Shown here: piece by piece, positions 1 to 9,465 of the stretch
How positions within the stretch are numbered: the stretch's first letter is position 1
Layout: each line of letters opens with the position of its first letter
Notes under the pieces: generated by a model
What the model saw: the letters and a program-made list of their open reading frames with translations, nothing else
Told to the model about the DNA's origin: nothing
Databases searched by the model: none
Made by a program: the position numbers and the translations under genes
DNA from: Prevotella sp.
GTDB taxonomy: Bacteria > Bacteroidota > Bacteroidia > Bacteroidales > Bacteroidaceae
DNA: 57,820 bases
NCBI GenBank assembly: GCA_017474845.1
Contig: JAFVGS010000021.1
Location: 1-57,820 of the forward strand
Direction: 5' to 3'

Positions 1-515
1 CACGATTGCTCATGGTAGAAAATCCAAACACCTCGGCTTTGGCAGTCAGCCAGTCAATAGGCAGATACTGTCCAGAGCGAATACTCTCAGGGACCATCGT
101 ATCTTTGAGGATTTTGCCTTCTACATGGTGTCTATTGCTCACCCGTGTCCCAGGCATTCACGCTAGACGGAGTACCAGCCTTGGTGTTGCGGTTTGTGAT
201 AGGTTGCGACTTATAGATATAAGGTACAGGCGTGTATTGTGCCGCAGGATTCTTCGTTTGTCCCTCAGTAGGTCCTGCCGGGATGCTCATATCCAGACGA
301 TCTACTAACTTTCCTGTTCTTTTGTCAAATACAGACACGAACCCTTTCTGCCCGACGATGGCATCATCACTCATCGTCAGCGTCAGATGTGTGTCGATAT
401 TCACATCTGTCGCCCCGTTCTCTGGCAGCATCTTTACTACTGCATTTTGCGCCAGGCAAATGCAGGCTGTGTTTGCCAAGATAGCCAGAAAGCAAGTTAA
501 AACCTTCTTCATCAT
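1..515 (-). pseudogene. Pectinesterase-like secreted protein, N-terminal part, frame broken
   Basis: Translation from the ATG at 515 gives a signal peptide (MMKKVLTCFLAILANTACIC, then LAQ) followed by a segment with MLPENGATDVNIDTHLTLTM and SIPAGPT. That segment resembles the N-terminal module of Bacteroidales pectin methylesterases (CE8). The frame stops at a TAG at 132-134. A second frame, shifted by one, is open from about 155 to the window edge and reads ...SNRHHVEGKILKDTMVPES..., so a single-base indel or a rearrangement near 134-160 is likely. The sequence after the break is not one I recognise as pectinesterase, so a fusion to something else is possible. The MM at 515/512 is preferred over the upstream ATG at 563 because the latter lies upstream of the promoter TACTTTTG (541-548). 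The gene runs off the left edge. Confidence 0.45.
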
Positions 516-540
516 TCTGTGCAATTTTCTAAACTTGGCA

Positions 541-548
541 CAAAAGTA
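541..548 (-). promoter_or_regulatory. Promoter -7 element of the pectinesterase-like gene
   Basis: Minus-strand TACTTTTG matches the Bacteroidota -7 consensus TAnnTTTG. It lies 25 bases before the ATG at 515, which supports that start. Confidence 0.55.
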
Positions 549-790
549 CGAAGAAATCTTCAAATATCAACTGAAAGTACTAAAAACTTTAAGTAGTAAA
601 CATTAGTTGATACTATTGGCGGCATCAGTGTCCTGTGATCTGATATTCCTAAAATCACCAAAACAATCCTAAAAATGTTATAAATTTGAATTTTCCTTAC
701 GGAGAGTGGGGTCGGGTTTGAAATTTTGGGGTTTGATTCGGGGGCGAATCGGAATCTATCACGCCAAAATCACGCCAAAAGTGAAATAGA

Positions 791-831
791 AAAATTGCTA
801 AGTGCTTGATTTTAAGCGACTTAGCAATTTT
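791..831. terminator. Bidirectional intrinsic terminator next to tRNA-Gln
   Basis: A perfect 12-bp inverted repeat (AAAATTGCTAAG at 791-802, CTTAGCAATTTT at 820-831) with a further inner GCTT/AAGC pairing. A T-tract follows on either strand. It lies 7 bases past the end of tRNA-Gln on the minus strand and probably ends that transcript. The rest of 549-837 shows no gene. Confidence 0.8.
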
Positions 832-837
832 CTTCTG

Positions 838-908
838 TTGGGGTACTCGGACTCGAACCAAGAATGACAGGACCAGAATCTGTAGTGTTACCATTACACC
901 ATACCCCA
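838..908 (-). tRNA. tRNA-Gln (anticodon CUG)
   Basis: The minus strand folds as a cloverleaf of 71 nt. The acceptor arm is TGGGGTA/TACCCCA, the D arm GTGT/ACAC, the anticodon loop TTCTGGT, and the T arm contains GGTTCGAGTCC. Anticodon CUG reads CAG (Gln). The last pair of the anticodon stem is an A-C mismatch. CCA is not encoded. Confidence 0.93.
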
Positions 909-1034
909 ATGTCAATTTGCCTTTCAGAACACCCTTGTTCTTTCAATTGCGGGTGCAAAGGTAGTGCTTTTTCTTGAATCACCAAAACTTTTTGGGGATT
1001 TTTTTATCAAAATGCCCAATTTTCCCTAATTTAT

Positions 1035-1065
1035 TTTGTATTTCGCCCGATTTGCTGTACCTTTG
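1035..1065 (+). promoter_or_regulatory. Promoter of rsfS-ftsH-cdsA
   Basis: TTTG at 1035-1038 and TACCTTTG at 1058-1065 are separated by 19 bases, the standard Bacteroidota -33/-7 arrangement. The ATG at 1091 is 26 bases downstream. Confidence 0.7.
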
Positions 1066-1090
1066 CACACTCAATACATTATTAATATAT

Positions 1091-1441
1091 ATGGACGAAC
1101 TGGTAAAAACCATAACAGAAGCGATACAAGAGAAAAAAGGCAGCGGCATCGTCGTGGCTGACCTGACGAAGATCGGTGGTACCATCAGCAACTATTTCAT
1201 CATCTGTGAAGGCAATTCGCCCACACAGGTGGAAGCCATCTGCGAGTCGGTGGGCGACATGTGCCGTGAGCGACTGAAAGAGAAACCCATGCATGTGGTG
1301 GGATTGGAGAATGCCCAGTGGGTGGCTATGGACTACGGTGACGCGCTGGTACATATTTTCCTGCCAGACGTGAGAGCATATTACGACTTGGAGCACCTCT
1401 GGGATGACGCAGAACTCACGAGAATCGAGGATATTGATTAG
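1091..1441 (+). CDS. rsfS: Ribosomal silencing factor RsfS
   Basis: A 116-residue protein of the RsfS/DUF143 (Iojap) family, which binds ribosomal protein L14 and blocks joining of the 30S and 50S subunits when nutrients run low. Family marks are GSGIVVADLTKIGGTISNYF near the N-terminus, GLENAQWVAMDYGDALVHIF in the middle, and YYDLEHLWDDA near the end. The open frame continues upstream to 974, but the ATG at 1091 is chosen because the promoter ends at 1065 and the family begins at MDELVK. It leads a same-strand cluster with ftsH (69 bases on) and cdsA, an order common in Bacteroidales. Confidence 0.95.
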   Translation: MDELVKTITEAIQEKKGSGIVVADLTKIGGTISNYFIICEGNSPTQVEAICESVGDMCRERLKEKPMHVVGLENAQWVAMDYGDALVHIFLPDVRAYYDLEHLWDDAELTRIEDID

Positions 1442-1510
1442 AGGAAAGTGGAAAGAGGAAAGTGGAAAGTGGAAAGAGAATAGAAAAAGAGCGAAAGGAA
1501 ATAATTAAAT
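1442..1510 (+). repeat. Purine-rich micro-repeat filler
   Basis: Degenerate tandem repeats of about 8-9 bases (GGAAAGTGGAAAGAGGAAAG type) fill the rsfS-ftsH gap. One of many such tracts in the window. Confidence 0.7.
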
Positions 1511-3577
1511 ATGGATAAAAATAAACCAAACAAGAACGGAAACGGTCCGAAGATGAACATGCCCAAGTTCAATATGAACTGGATTTATGCCATCGCCATC
1601 TTGGCATTGGGCCTTTTATACTTTTCGAGTGGCGGGCCTCAGAACAGCAGCGTTAGCCGTACGGCTACCTATTCTGACTTCAAGTCGATGATCGACCACG
1701 GCTATGCCTCGAAGATTGTGATCAACAAGACGCAGGGCAATCTGAAGATGTACGTGAAGCCGGAGCATATCCGCGACGTGTTCCACCAGAGTGCCCAGCA
1801 GACGGGCAAGGATCCCTACGTCGAGGTGGAGTTCGGCTCGATAGACCAGGTGGAGGAGTATATCAATCAGGCCAAGGAGGCCAAGACGTTTACGGGCGAC
1901 TACACCTTTGAGAACCGTAAGGAAAATGACTTCCTGAACATGATCTTCTATAACATGTTCCCCATCCTCCTGCTGATAGCCTTGTGGATGTTCTTCATGC
2001 GCCGTATGGGCGGTGGAGGCATGGGCGCTGGCGGCAATGTGTTCAGCGTCGGAAAGTCGAAGGCGAAGATGTATGAGAAGGGCGGCGACCTGGGTATCAC
2101 GTTCAAGGATGTAGCCGGACAGGCTGGCGCCAAGCAGGAGATACAGGAGATCGTGGACTTCCTGAAGAATCCGCAGAAATATACCGAACTGGGTGGTAAG
2201 ATTCCCAAGGGTGCCCTGTTGGTAGGCCCTCCGGGAACGGGTAAGACGCTGTTGGCGAAGGCTGTGGCCGGAGAGGCTGGCGTGCCGTTCTTCTCGATGT
2301 CGGGTTCCGACTTCGTGGAGATGTTCGTCGGCGTGGGAGCCTCCCGTGTTCGCGACCTGTTCCAGCAGGCGAAGACGAAGTCGCCTTGCATCATCTTCAT
2401 TGATGAGATTGATGCCGTAGGCCGTGCCCGTTCCAAAAATCCCGCTATGGGTGGCAACGATGAGCGCGAGAATACGCTGAATGCCCTGTTGACGGAGATG
2501 GACGGGTTTGGAACCAACAGTGGTGTGATCATCCTTGCAGCCACGAACCGTGCCGATATGCTCGACTCGGCGCTGCTGCGTGCAGGACGATTCGACCGTC
2601 AGATTCATGTAGACCTGCCAGACTTGAACGAACGCAAGGAGGTGTTCAAGGTGCATTTGAAACCCGTCAAGACGGACGAAAGCGTGGATATAGATTTCCT
2701 CGCCCGTCAGACACCGGGCTTCTCTGGTGCCGATATCGCCAACGTCTGTAACGAGGCGGCCCTGATTGCTGCCCGTCATAACTCGCAGACGGTTAAGAAG
2801 CAGGACTTCCTCGATGCCGTTGACCGTATCATCGGTGGTCTGGAGAAGAAGACGAAGGTGATGACCGAGGCGGAGAAACGTTCTATCGCCATCCATGAGG
2901 CTGGTCACGCTACGATATCGTGGTTTACGGAGTTTGCCAATCCGCTGGTGAAGGTGAGCATCGTGCCACGTGGTCAGGCCCTGGGTGCCGCCTGGTATCT
3001 GCCAGAGGAGCGCGTGCTCCAGACCAAGGAGGCGATGCTCGACGAGATGTGTTCACTCTTGGGAGGCCGTGCGGCTGAGGAACTGTTTGTGGGACATATC
3101 TCCACTGGTGCGATGAACGATCTGGAGCGTACCACCAAGCAGGCTTACGGCATGATTGCCTTCGCTGGTATGAGCGACAAACTGCCCAACCTCTGCTACT
3201 ACAACAATGCCGAGTATCAGTTCCAGAAGCCCTATTCCGAGACAACGGCGAAGATTATGGATGACGAGGTGCTGCGGATGATCAACGAGCAGTACGAACG
3301 CGCCAAGAAGATCCTGACAGAGCACAAGGAAGGTCACGCCCAGCTGGCTCAGTTGCTCATCGACCGTGAGGTGATTTTCGCTGAGGATGTCGAGAAGATC
3401 TTCGGCAAACGTCCTTGGACCAGTCGTGCCGAGGAACTCCTTGAGGCCCAGATGAAGGCTGATGCCGAGCGCATGGCCGAGGAGCGCGCCCGGGAACTGG
3501 AGGCTCAGAAGGCAGAAGAAACGAAAAGCGACGCTGGCGACGGCGAGACAAAAGCCGACGAGAGCGAAGATAAATAA
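1511..3577 (+). CDS. ftsH: ATP-dependent zinc metalloprotease FtsH
   Basis: A 688-residue membrane AAA+ protease that degrades misfolded membrane proteins and short-lived regulators. Two membrane segments (about 24-38 and 144-164) flank a periplasmic domain. A Gly/Met-rich linker follows, then the AAA module with Walker A GPPGTGKT (239-246), Walker [10 protein letters not shown] (294-302), and the second region of homology [20 protein letters not shown] (344-363). The protease site is HEAGH (462-466), with a likely third zinc ligand in GAMNDLE (about 533-539). The C-terminal tail is rich in Glu, Ala and Lys. Length is normal for the family. It sits between rsfS and cdsA; the gap to cdsA is 15 bases, so co-transcription is likely. 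Confidence 0.98.
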   Translation: MDKNKPNKNGNGPKMNMPKFNMNWIYAIAILALGLLYFSSGGPQNSSVSRTATYSDFKSMIDHGYASKIVINKTQGNLKMYVKPEHIRDVFHQSAQQTGKDPYVEVEFGSIDQVEEYINQAKEAKTFTGDYTFENRKENDFLNMIFYNMFPILLLIALWMFFMRRMGGGGMGAGGNVFSVGKSKAKMYEKGGDLGITFKDVAGQAGAKQEIQEIVDFLKNPQKYTELGGKIPKGALLVGPPGTGKTLLAKAVAGEAGVPFFSMSGSDFVEMFVGVGASRVRDLFQQAKTKSPCIIFIDEIDAVGRARSKNPAMGGNDERENTLNALLTEMDGFGTNSGVIILAATNRADMLDSALLRAGRFDRQIHVDLPDLNERKEVFKVHLKPVKTDESVDIDFLARQTPGFSGADIANVCNEAALIAARHNSQTVKKQDFLDAVDRIIGGLEKKTKVMTEAEKRSIAIHEAGHATISWFTEFANPLVKVSIVPRGQALGAAWYLPEERVLQTKEAMLDEMCSLLGGRAAEELFVGHISTGAMNDLERTTKQAYGMIAFAGMSDKLPNLCYYNNAEYQFQKPYSETTAKIMDDEVLRMINEQYERAKKILTEHKEGHAQLAQLLIDREVIFAEDVEKIFGKRPWTSRAEELLEAQMKADAERMAEERARELEAQKAEETKSDAGDGETKADESEDK

Positions 3578-3592
3578 TATTAAGGTACGCGT

Positions 3593-4441
3593 ATGAAAAA
3601 TTTTATAGTTAGGACGATCACATCGGTGTTCTTCGTTGCTGCAATCGTGAGTTGCTTCCTGCGTCCGGAGGCGATGATATTCTTGTTCGCACTTGTGACG
3701 GGTATGACCATCTGGGAGTTTGCGGGTCTGGTGAACGATCGGAATCGTGTGTCTGTCAATCAGATGATCTCAACGGTGGCAGGCGTGTACTTCTTTCTGG
3801 CGATGGCAGGCTTCTGCAGTGGCATCACGCCCCCTTCCATCTTCGTGCCTTACCTGGTTACGCTGATCTATCTCATGGTGGCGGAGCTTTATCTGAAGCA
3901 GGAAGACCCCGTTCACGACTGGGCCTACACAATGATGAGCCAGCTCTATATCGCCCTGCCTTTCTCGCTGCTGAACGTGCTGGCGTTCCAGTCTGATTCA
4001 TCAGGCATCCACTTTGTGTGGTCTATTCCCTTGTCTGTGTTCGTGTTCCTTTGGATCAACGATGCAGGCGCCTATATCTGCGGTTCGCTCTTAGGCAAGC
4101 ACAAACTCTTCCCCCGCATCTCTCCAGGCAAGTCTTGGGAGGGAAGCATCGGCGGAGGCATTCTGGTGATTATCGTAGCTGTGCTTGTGTGGTATCTATC
4201 TGAGCAGTACGCACAGAATCCCCTTGGACTCACAGCCATTGAATGGGCGGGTCTTGGCCTTGTGGTTGTCGTTTTCGGCACTTGGGGCGATCTCGTTGAG
4301 TCTCTCTTCAAGCGCACCCTCGGTATCAAGGACTCAGGCCACATCCTGCCTGGTCACGGTGGTATGCTTGACCGTTTCGACTCCACCCTCATGGCCGTCC
4401 CCGCCGCTGTTGTCTACCTCTACACGCTTCAGATGCTCTGA
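3593..4441 (+). CDS. cdsA: Phosphatidate cytidylyltransferase
   Basis: A 282-residue multi-pass inner-membrane enzyme that makes CDP-diacylglycerol from phosphatidate and CTP, the branch point of phospholipid synthesis. Around seven to eight hydrophobic segments are visible. The family signature lies at about 235-262: SLFKRTLGIKDSGHILPGHG, then GMLDRFDS. Start ATG at 3593 fits the 15-base gap from ftsH. Confidence 0.96.
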   Translation: MKNFIVRTITSVFFVAAIVSCFLRPEAMIFLFALVTGMTIWEFAGLVNDRNRVSVNQMISTVAGVYFFLAMAGFCSGITPPSIFVPYLVTLIYLMVAELYLKQEDPVHDWAYTMMSQLYIALPFSLLNVLAFQSDSSGIHFVWSIPLSVFVFLWINDAGAYICGSLLGKHKLFPRISPGKSWEGSIGGGILVIIVAVLVWYLSEQYAQNPLGLTAIEWAGLGLVVVVFGTWGDLVESLFKRTLGIKDSGHILPGHGGMLDRFDSTLMAVPAAVVYLYTLQML

Positions 4442-4492
4442 CGAATACCCAGAAATATTTCTTATATATTCACTTCCTAAAACAACTATAAG

Positions 4493-5935
4493 ATGAAGAA
4501 GATATTCATTCTTTTATTAATGATGACAGTGTCGCTGAATTTGATGGCTGGTTCTGGCGACGTAGATGGTGACGGCAAACGGACTCTCAAAGACGTTGAG
4601 TTCATCACACAGTATATTATGGGGGAAACCCCCAATGAGTTTAATGAGGAGGCTGCCGACGTCAACGGCGACACCTTCATCAACGCCTCAGACATCGTGA
4701 TTCTGCTGAACATGATTCTTAATAATGACATAGTCCTGTGGGTGCACCCCGTAAAGACCGGTTTGCCCGTCGTTTTTATCAACACCCCTGGCGGTAAGGC
4801 CATTCCTAAGAAAACGGAATCGTGGATGGAAAAGGTATCAATCCAAGTCTATAACCCTGACGGAACCATCGACTATAAAGATGACAGCCTGTCCATACGC
4901 CAGCGCGGCAACTTGACTGCCACGCTGCCCAAGAAACCATACGCGCTGAAACTCAACAAAAGTTCGAAACTCCTGGGCATGAACAAACACAAGCGCTGGT
5001 GTCTGCTGGCCAACTGGATAGACCGCACGCTGCTAAGAAACGACGCGGCCTTCCAGATAGCCCGACAAACGGCGCTTGACTGGACACCGACGGGCAAATT
5101 CGTAGAAGTGATGCTGAACGGCAAGCACGTGGGCAACTACTATCTGTGTGAACAGGTTAGGGTGAACAAGAATCGTGTGAACATCACGGAGATGAAGAAG
5201 GAGGACGTCACGGAAAAAACGATCACGGGCGGCTATCTGCTGGAAGTCGATGTGGCTTATGATGAAGTGAATAAATTCACATCAGCAAAAAAGAGCCTAC
5301 CCTACATGATCAAGTCACCCGATGAAGATGTGCTGCAGCCTGCACAGAAGAAATATATCACGGACTATATCAACAAGATGGAGGAACTGCTCTACGCCGA
5401 CAACTGGCTTAAGAAAAGAGGCTATGCCGACATGATGGACATCGGCTCGTTTGTTGACAACTGGTTCGTTCAGGAACTGGCGATGAACAGTGAAAGCCGG
5501 TATCCTAAGAGCACATACATGTTCAAGGATCGTGGCGGGAAACTGAAAGCCGGACCCGTATGGGATTTCGACTATGAGACTTTCTATCCGAGCAAGACTA
5601 CCAAGTTTAATGCGTCGTTCAATTACAAGAACCATGAGCATGTCTATTATGAGCGGTTGCTACAAGACCCACAGTTCGTGGCCGAAGTGAAGAAAAGGTG
5701 GGATGCCTATAAGGAAGGCTTTGGTCAGATTCCTGCCTACATCCGCGAAATGGCAGCCTACATCAAAGCCTCTAACGAACTTGATATCGCCAAGTGGCCG
5801 TTGCTGCCCGAATACGGCATTCCTGCGACGGTCAATGGTGACCAGAACATGACGTTCGACGAGGCTGTCGAACGTATGATTTCCTGCTATGAGGCCAAAC
5901 TGGCTTGGATGAATGAGCAGATCAAGAATATGTGA
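4493..5935 (+). CDS. Secreted CotH-type kinase-fold protein with N-terminal dockerin
   Basis: 480 residues. A signal peptide (about 1-19) is followed directly by two EF-hand-like dockerin type I repeats: DVDGDGKRTLKDVEFITQYI (from residue 23) and DVNGDTFINASDIVILLNMI (from about residue 56). The remainder matches the CotH family: SIRQRGNLTATLPKKPYALK, an LLANWIDRTLLRNDAAFQIA segment, GNYYLCEQVRVNKNRVNI, and the putative catalytic GPVWDFDYE (about residue 353). Bacillus CotH is a protein kinase for spore-coat proteins; the role in Bacteroidales is unknown. No cohesin or scaffoldin is in the window, so the dockerin partner is elsewhere or absent. It converges on the lipoprotein at 5942, with a 6-base gap. 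Confidence 0.88.
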   Translation: MKKIFILLLMMTVSLNLMAGSGDVDGDGKRTLKDVEFITQYIMGETPNEFNEEAADVNGDTFINASDIVILLNMILNNDIVLWVHPVKTGLPVVFINTPGGKAIPKKTESWMEKVSIQVYNPDGTIDYKDDSLSIRQRGNLTATLPKKPYALKLNKSSKLLGMNKHKRWCLLANWIDRTLLRNDAAFQIARQTALDWTPTGKFVEVMLNGKHVGNYYLCEQVRVNKNRVNITEMKKEDVTEKTITGGYLLEVDVAYDEVNKFTSAKKSLPYMIKSPDEDVLQPAQKKYITDYINKMEELLYADNWLKKRGYADMMDIGSFVDNWFVQELAMNSESRYPKSTYMFKDRGGKLKAGPVWDFDYETFYPSKTTKFNASFNYKNHEHVYYERLLQDPQFVAEVKKRWDAYKEGFGQIPAYIREMAAYIKASNELDIAKWPLLPEYGIPATVNGDQNMTFDEAVERMISCYEAKLAWMNEQIKNM

Positions 5936-5941
5936 TACAGC

Positions 5942-6409
5942 CTATTTCACCTCGTAGAGCACGGAGAGTGTGGGCTTGTAGGTGTTTTCGAGGGTGAGGG
6001 TGATGAAGCCGCCGTCAGACTCGAACTTGGCGATTTTGTGGTCGTCGCCGTGTTTGGGCATGTTGGGCCAAGCACCTAATTCCTTCTCGAAGTCGTCACG
6101 CAGCTGCTGCCAAGTACGACGGGTGCTGTCATTGGTGGAGAGGGTATAGTTTTCCTGCAGAGCCTGGAGCTTTCCATTCTGCTGGGCGAGCATCAGACGA
6201 TAGTGGTCGCCAGTACGGGCCATCACCACACGGGTAAAGGCAGAGTCGGTCTTGGCAGAGTCGACGGCATAGCCGCGGTTCACTAAGGAGTCGCAGAAAG
6301 TCTGGAAGGGTAGGGCCATCGAGAGACCACGATACGAGAATTCTTTCTTCTCACTGCTGCATGCACAGAGTGCTACGATTGCCACAAGGGCTACAAAGAT
6401 CTTTTTCAT
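5942..6409 (-). CDS. Lipoprotein of unknown function
   Basis: 155 residues. The N-terminus MKKIFVALVAIVALCACSSE carries a lipobox (LCAC, Cys at about 17), so the product is predicted to be lipid-anchored. The mature part (FSYRGLSMALPFQTFCDSL... to VLYEVK) is of mixed alpha/beta character with no family I recognise. The open frame extends to 6451, but the ATG at 6409 is chosen because the signal peptide starts there. Confidence 0.75.
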   Translation of the reverse strand: MKKIFVALVAIVALCACSSEKKEFSYRGLSMALPFQTFCDSLVNRGYAVDSAKTDSAFTRVVMARTGDHYRLMLAQQNGKLQALQENYTLSTNDSTRRTWQQLRDDFEKELGAWPNMPKHGDDHKIAKFESDGGFITLTLENTYKPTLSVLYEVK

Positions 6410-6574
6410 CTGCAATTTACTAATGGATGGTTTACTATTTATCGGGGGCAAAGTTACAACTTTTTCCTTAAAGAAAAGACAAAAATACTGAATTTTACTA
6501 CAACTTGGTCAATGAAGACCACATATTATGATAAAATAGTTGTCTGAGTTGTCTGAGTTGTCGTAAATAAATCG

Positions 6575-6582
6575 TATCTTTG
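6575..6582 (+). promoter_or_regulatory. -7 element almost touching the TonB receptor start
   Basis: TATCTTTG ends 5 bases before the ATG at 6588, so the transcript would be leaderless or nearly so. Just upstream (about 6540-6562) is a triple GTTGTC(TGA) direct repeat. Confidence 0.55.
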
Positions 6583-6587
6583 CACCC

Positions 6588-8645
6588 ATGTTTGGACTTA
6601 GTATCTTGCTTTCAGCGTTTTTGAGTCTGCCTTTGGTAGAGGAAGACACCATCCGCACAGAGCGGCTGGAGGAGGTCGTCGTGACCTCCAACTCAGCCCG
6701 TCAGCGCATCCAGAATGTGCAGACAGGTGCCGAGGTGTTGCAGTTGGAAGACCTGGCTTCAGCTCCCCAGTTGTTTGGTGAGACGGACATCATGCGTTCC
6801 ATCCAGCTTTTGCCTGGCGTGAAAGCGGAGAGCGATGCATCGAGCAGCTTTCAGGTGCGTGGCGGTACCTCGGCACAGAATCAGGTACTCTTCGACTTGG
6901 CTCCCGTCTATAATTCAGGCCATCTGGCAGGACTGTTCTCTGCCTTTAATGACGATGCGCTGGCCTCTGCCACTCTCTATAAAGGTCTGCTGCCTGCCCA
7001 ATATGGTGGTGCCTCATCGGCTGTACTCGACATCACTGGCAAGACGGGCAACAAGCACGACTGGCATGGTGGCGCCAGCATAGGCATCCTGTCTGCCAAA
7101 GGTACCATCGAAGGACCTATCGCGAAGGATAAAGCTTCGCTGTTAGTGACTGCCCGTCGTACGTATATGGATCTCTTCCTGAAAGCCTCGAAGGACTTCA
7201 GGGATAACACCCTCTACTTCTACGATGTCAACGCGAAACTCGACTGGATGCTCAACATGCGGAACCAACTGTTCTTTACCTTCTTCACCAGCTACGACTG
7301 TACGGCTGTAGACAAGATGGCGGACATCCGATGGAGCAATATGACATTCAACCTGAAATGGCTGCATCATTTCAAGGGTGACTCATACGCCCAGACGACA
7401 GCCTACTACAGCAACTATCTGACGGACAACGGCGTGGACTTCCTGCGGATGAACCTCTGGTATAAAGGTCATATCCGTCAGGCCAGTCTGCGACAGGACT
7501 TCCATATTGTCTTGGGCGAGCATCAGTTGAAGGCCGGCTTGCAGACATCACTCTATAATGTGAAATCGGCAGAGTGGCAGGTACTGACCAAATACGACAA
7601 GGAAGAGCGCCGTGCCTGGGAGAATACGGGCTGGGTGAATGGCACATTCAATCTGCGTCCAGACCTGCAGGCCTCGCTCGGACTGAGGCTCAATGCCTTC
7701 TCGCCCCTTGGCGGTTCGCTCTATTACGATATTGAGGACAACGGAGAAATTGGCTGGTATTATAACTACGGCAGGAACGAAATCGTGAAGACCCACCTGA
7801 CGCTCGAACCCAGAGCCAGCATCAGTTGGCAACCTACGACACAGACCAGCATCAAACTGGGCTATGCACGGACCTCGCAGAATCTGCACGCCCTCAGGAA
7901 CCAGAGCACGTCGACACCCTTCGACCGTTATACCATCAGCAGTAATATTGTAGAGCCGGAGATCGCAGACCAGTGGAGTGGGGGATTCTATATGATGACG
8001 CCTGAGCAAGACTATGATTTCAGCGTGGAGGGCTATTACAGGAAGATACAGAACGTGCTCGACTATCGCGACGGTAAGTCGTTCAGCAGCGAGATTGAGA
8101 TAGAGCGTCTGGTGTTGGCTGGCGACGGCAAGAGTTATGGCGTAGAGCTCTGTGCCCGTAAGAACAGCGGCAGGCTGACGGGTTGGATAGGCTATACCCT
8201 CTCATGGTCGAAGACCCGTATCGACGGTATCAACGGCGGGCAATGGTACGATGCCAACAACGACCGTCGTCATGACATCAATATCGTTTGTATGTTCAGG
8301 CTGAACAAGCGATGGACCTTCAATGCCGCCTGGGTGTTCAACAGCGGACAGGCTTTCACGGCTCCCAGTGGCAAGTATCAGATCATCGACAACTGGATTT
8401 ACTATTATTCTGAGCGCAACGGCTACCGGGCACCAGACTATCATCGTCTGGACGTGAGTGCCGTATGGTCCAAGAAGTATCGTAAGACGACCAGACAATG
8501 GGTGTTTGGCATCTATAATATATATAATAGGTATAACCCTTATTTGATTAATTTTGAGGATAGTGCTGACGGAGCCCGTACCAAAGCCAAACAGTATTCG
8601 CTGTTCGGCATCGTACCAAGTGTGGCGTTTAATATTCAATTCTAA
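6588..8645 (+). CDS. TonB-dependent outer-membrane receptor
   Basis: 685 residues. A short hydrophobic leader without a charged n-region is followed by a TonB-box-like segment (LEEVVVTSNS), then a plug domain (SAPQLFGETDIMRSIQLLPG, QVRGGTSAQNQVLFD, PAQYGGASSAVLDI). A long beta-barrel ends in an aromatic C-terminus (VPSVAFNIQF). The carboxypeptidase-like N-terminal module common in Bacteroidota receptors is missing. Two bases after its stop comes a DUF4249 lipoprotein, the usual partner of this receptor subtype. Substrate unknown. The start is the first ATG after the promoter; a later start would remove the hydrophobic leader. Confidence 0.9.
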   Translation: MFGLSILLSAFLSLPLVEEDTIRTERLEEVVVTSNSARQRIQNVQTGAEVLQLEDLASAPQLFGETDIMRSIQLLPGVKAESDASSSFQVRGGTSAQNQVLFDLAPVYNSGHLAGLFSAFNDDALASATLYKGLLPAQYGGASSAVLDITGKTGNKHDWHGGASIGILSAKGTIEGPIAKDKASLLVTARRTYMDLFLKASKDFRDNTLYFYDVNAKLDWMLNMRNQLFFTFFTSYDCTAVDKMADIRWSNMTFNLKWLHHFKGDSYAQTTAYYSNYLTDNGVDFLRMNLWYKGHIRQASLRQDFHIVLGEHQLKAGLQTSLYNVKSAEWQVLTKYDKEERRAWENTGWVNGTFNLRPDLQASLGLRLNAFSPLGGSLYYDIEDNGEIGWYYNYGRNEIVKTHLTLEPRASISWQPTTQTSIKLGYARTSQNLHALRNQSTSTPFDRYTISSNIVEPEIADQWSGGFYMMTPEQDYDFSVEGYYRKIQNVLDYRDGKSFSSEIEIERLVLAGDGKSYGVELCARKNSGRLTGWIGYTLSWSKTRIDGINGGQWYDANNDRRHDINIVCMFRLNKRWTFNAAWVFNSGQAFTAPSGKYQIIDNWIYYYSERNGYRAPDYHRLDVSAVWSKKYRKTTRQWVFGIYNIYNRYNPYLINFEDSADGARTKAKQYSLFGIVPSVAFNIQF

Positions 8646-8647
8646 AG

Positions 8648-9445
8648 ATGAAGAAGATAGGGTTATTAGGGATATTAGGATTATTAGGGTTAGTTGGCTG
8701 TGAGAAGGAGATCGACATCGACTATCGCAGCGTGGAGCCTATCTACGTGGTGGAGGCATCCGTTTCCAATGACGGAATGACGGCCCGTGTCAGCCTGACG
8801 CAGGATGTGGATGACAACCATACGACAAGCGATGTGTCAGATGCCAGCATTGTTGTGACAGGCAGCGATGGCAGCGAGACAAAGCTCGTCCATAAGAAGA
8901 ATGGTATCTATCAGGCGACGGCAAAGGGGCAGGTGGGCGTGACCTATCAGATAGATGTGGAGGTGGGAGGTCATCACTTTACCTCGACCTCGACGATGCA
9001 GCGCATGCCGAAGATCAACAAGTTTCACTTCATATGGAAGAAGATCATGAGCAGTCGGTTCTTGATGGGAGAACTGTTGTTCCAGGATATCCCCAATGAG
9101 GAGAATTGGTATTTCTCGCATATCTATCGCAACAAGCTTGGTTTCCGATGGGCCGTGAAGCGCGACGATCAGAATCCGAATAAGGAACTGCAGCAACTGT
9201 ACTCAATTGCGAAAGAAGGTAGCGATGACAAGGATTTGTTGAGAGAGGGAGACCAGTTGCGGATAGAACTGCGTGCCATAGACCAACGGGCCTACGACTA
9301 TCTATACTCTATGCAGATCATGGATAATACCAATACCAACCCCATTCCTAATTTTACAGGCGGGTGTTTAGGGTATTTCTCTGCTTATAGCCAGACGACC
9401 ATCAACTATGTCTACCATGAGTCAGACGTAGATGAGGAGGAGTAG
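8648..9445 (+). CDS. DUF4249 lipoprotein, TonB receptor partner
   Basis: 265 residues. A signal ending in LGLVGC gives a lipobox (Cys about 18) followed by EKEIDIDY. The segments PIYVVEASVSNDGMTARVSL and the beta-rich middle (DASIVVTGSDGSETKL, YQIDVEVGGHHF) match the DUF4249 family, encoded next to TonB receptors in Bacteroidota and presumed to sit on the receptor at the cell surface. Translational coupling is likely because only two bases separate it from the receptor gene. Confidence 0.85.
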   Translation: MKKIGLLGILGLLGLVGCEKEIDIDYRSVEPIYVVEASVSNDGMTARVSLTQDVDDNHTTSDVSDASIVVTGSDGSETKLVHKKNGIYQATAKGQVGVTYQIDVEVGGHHFTSTSTMQRMPKINKFHFIWKKIMSSRFLMGELLFQDIPNEENWYFSHIYRNKLGFRWAVKRDDQNPNKELQQLYSIAKEGSDDKDLLREGDQLRIELRAIDQRAYDYLYSMQIMDNTNTNPIPNFTGGCLGYFSAYSQTTINYVYHESDVDEEE

Positions 9446-9465
9446 GATTGTTTGTGGTTTACAGT

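Noticed and set aside
6-308. Plus-strand frame at the left end
   Set aside because: Opposite the signal-peptide-bearing pectinesterase-like reading; no family features.
697-915. 72-codon minus frame over tRNA-Gln
   Set aside because: Covers the tRNA and its terminator; no protein features.
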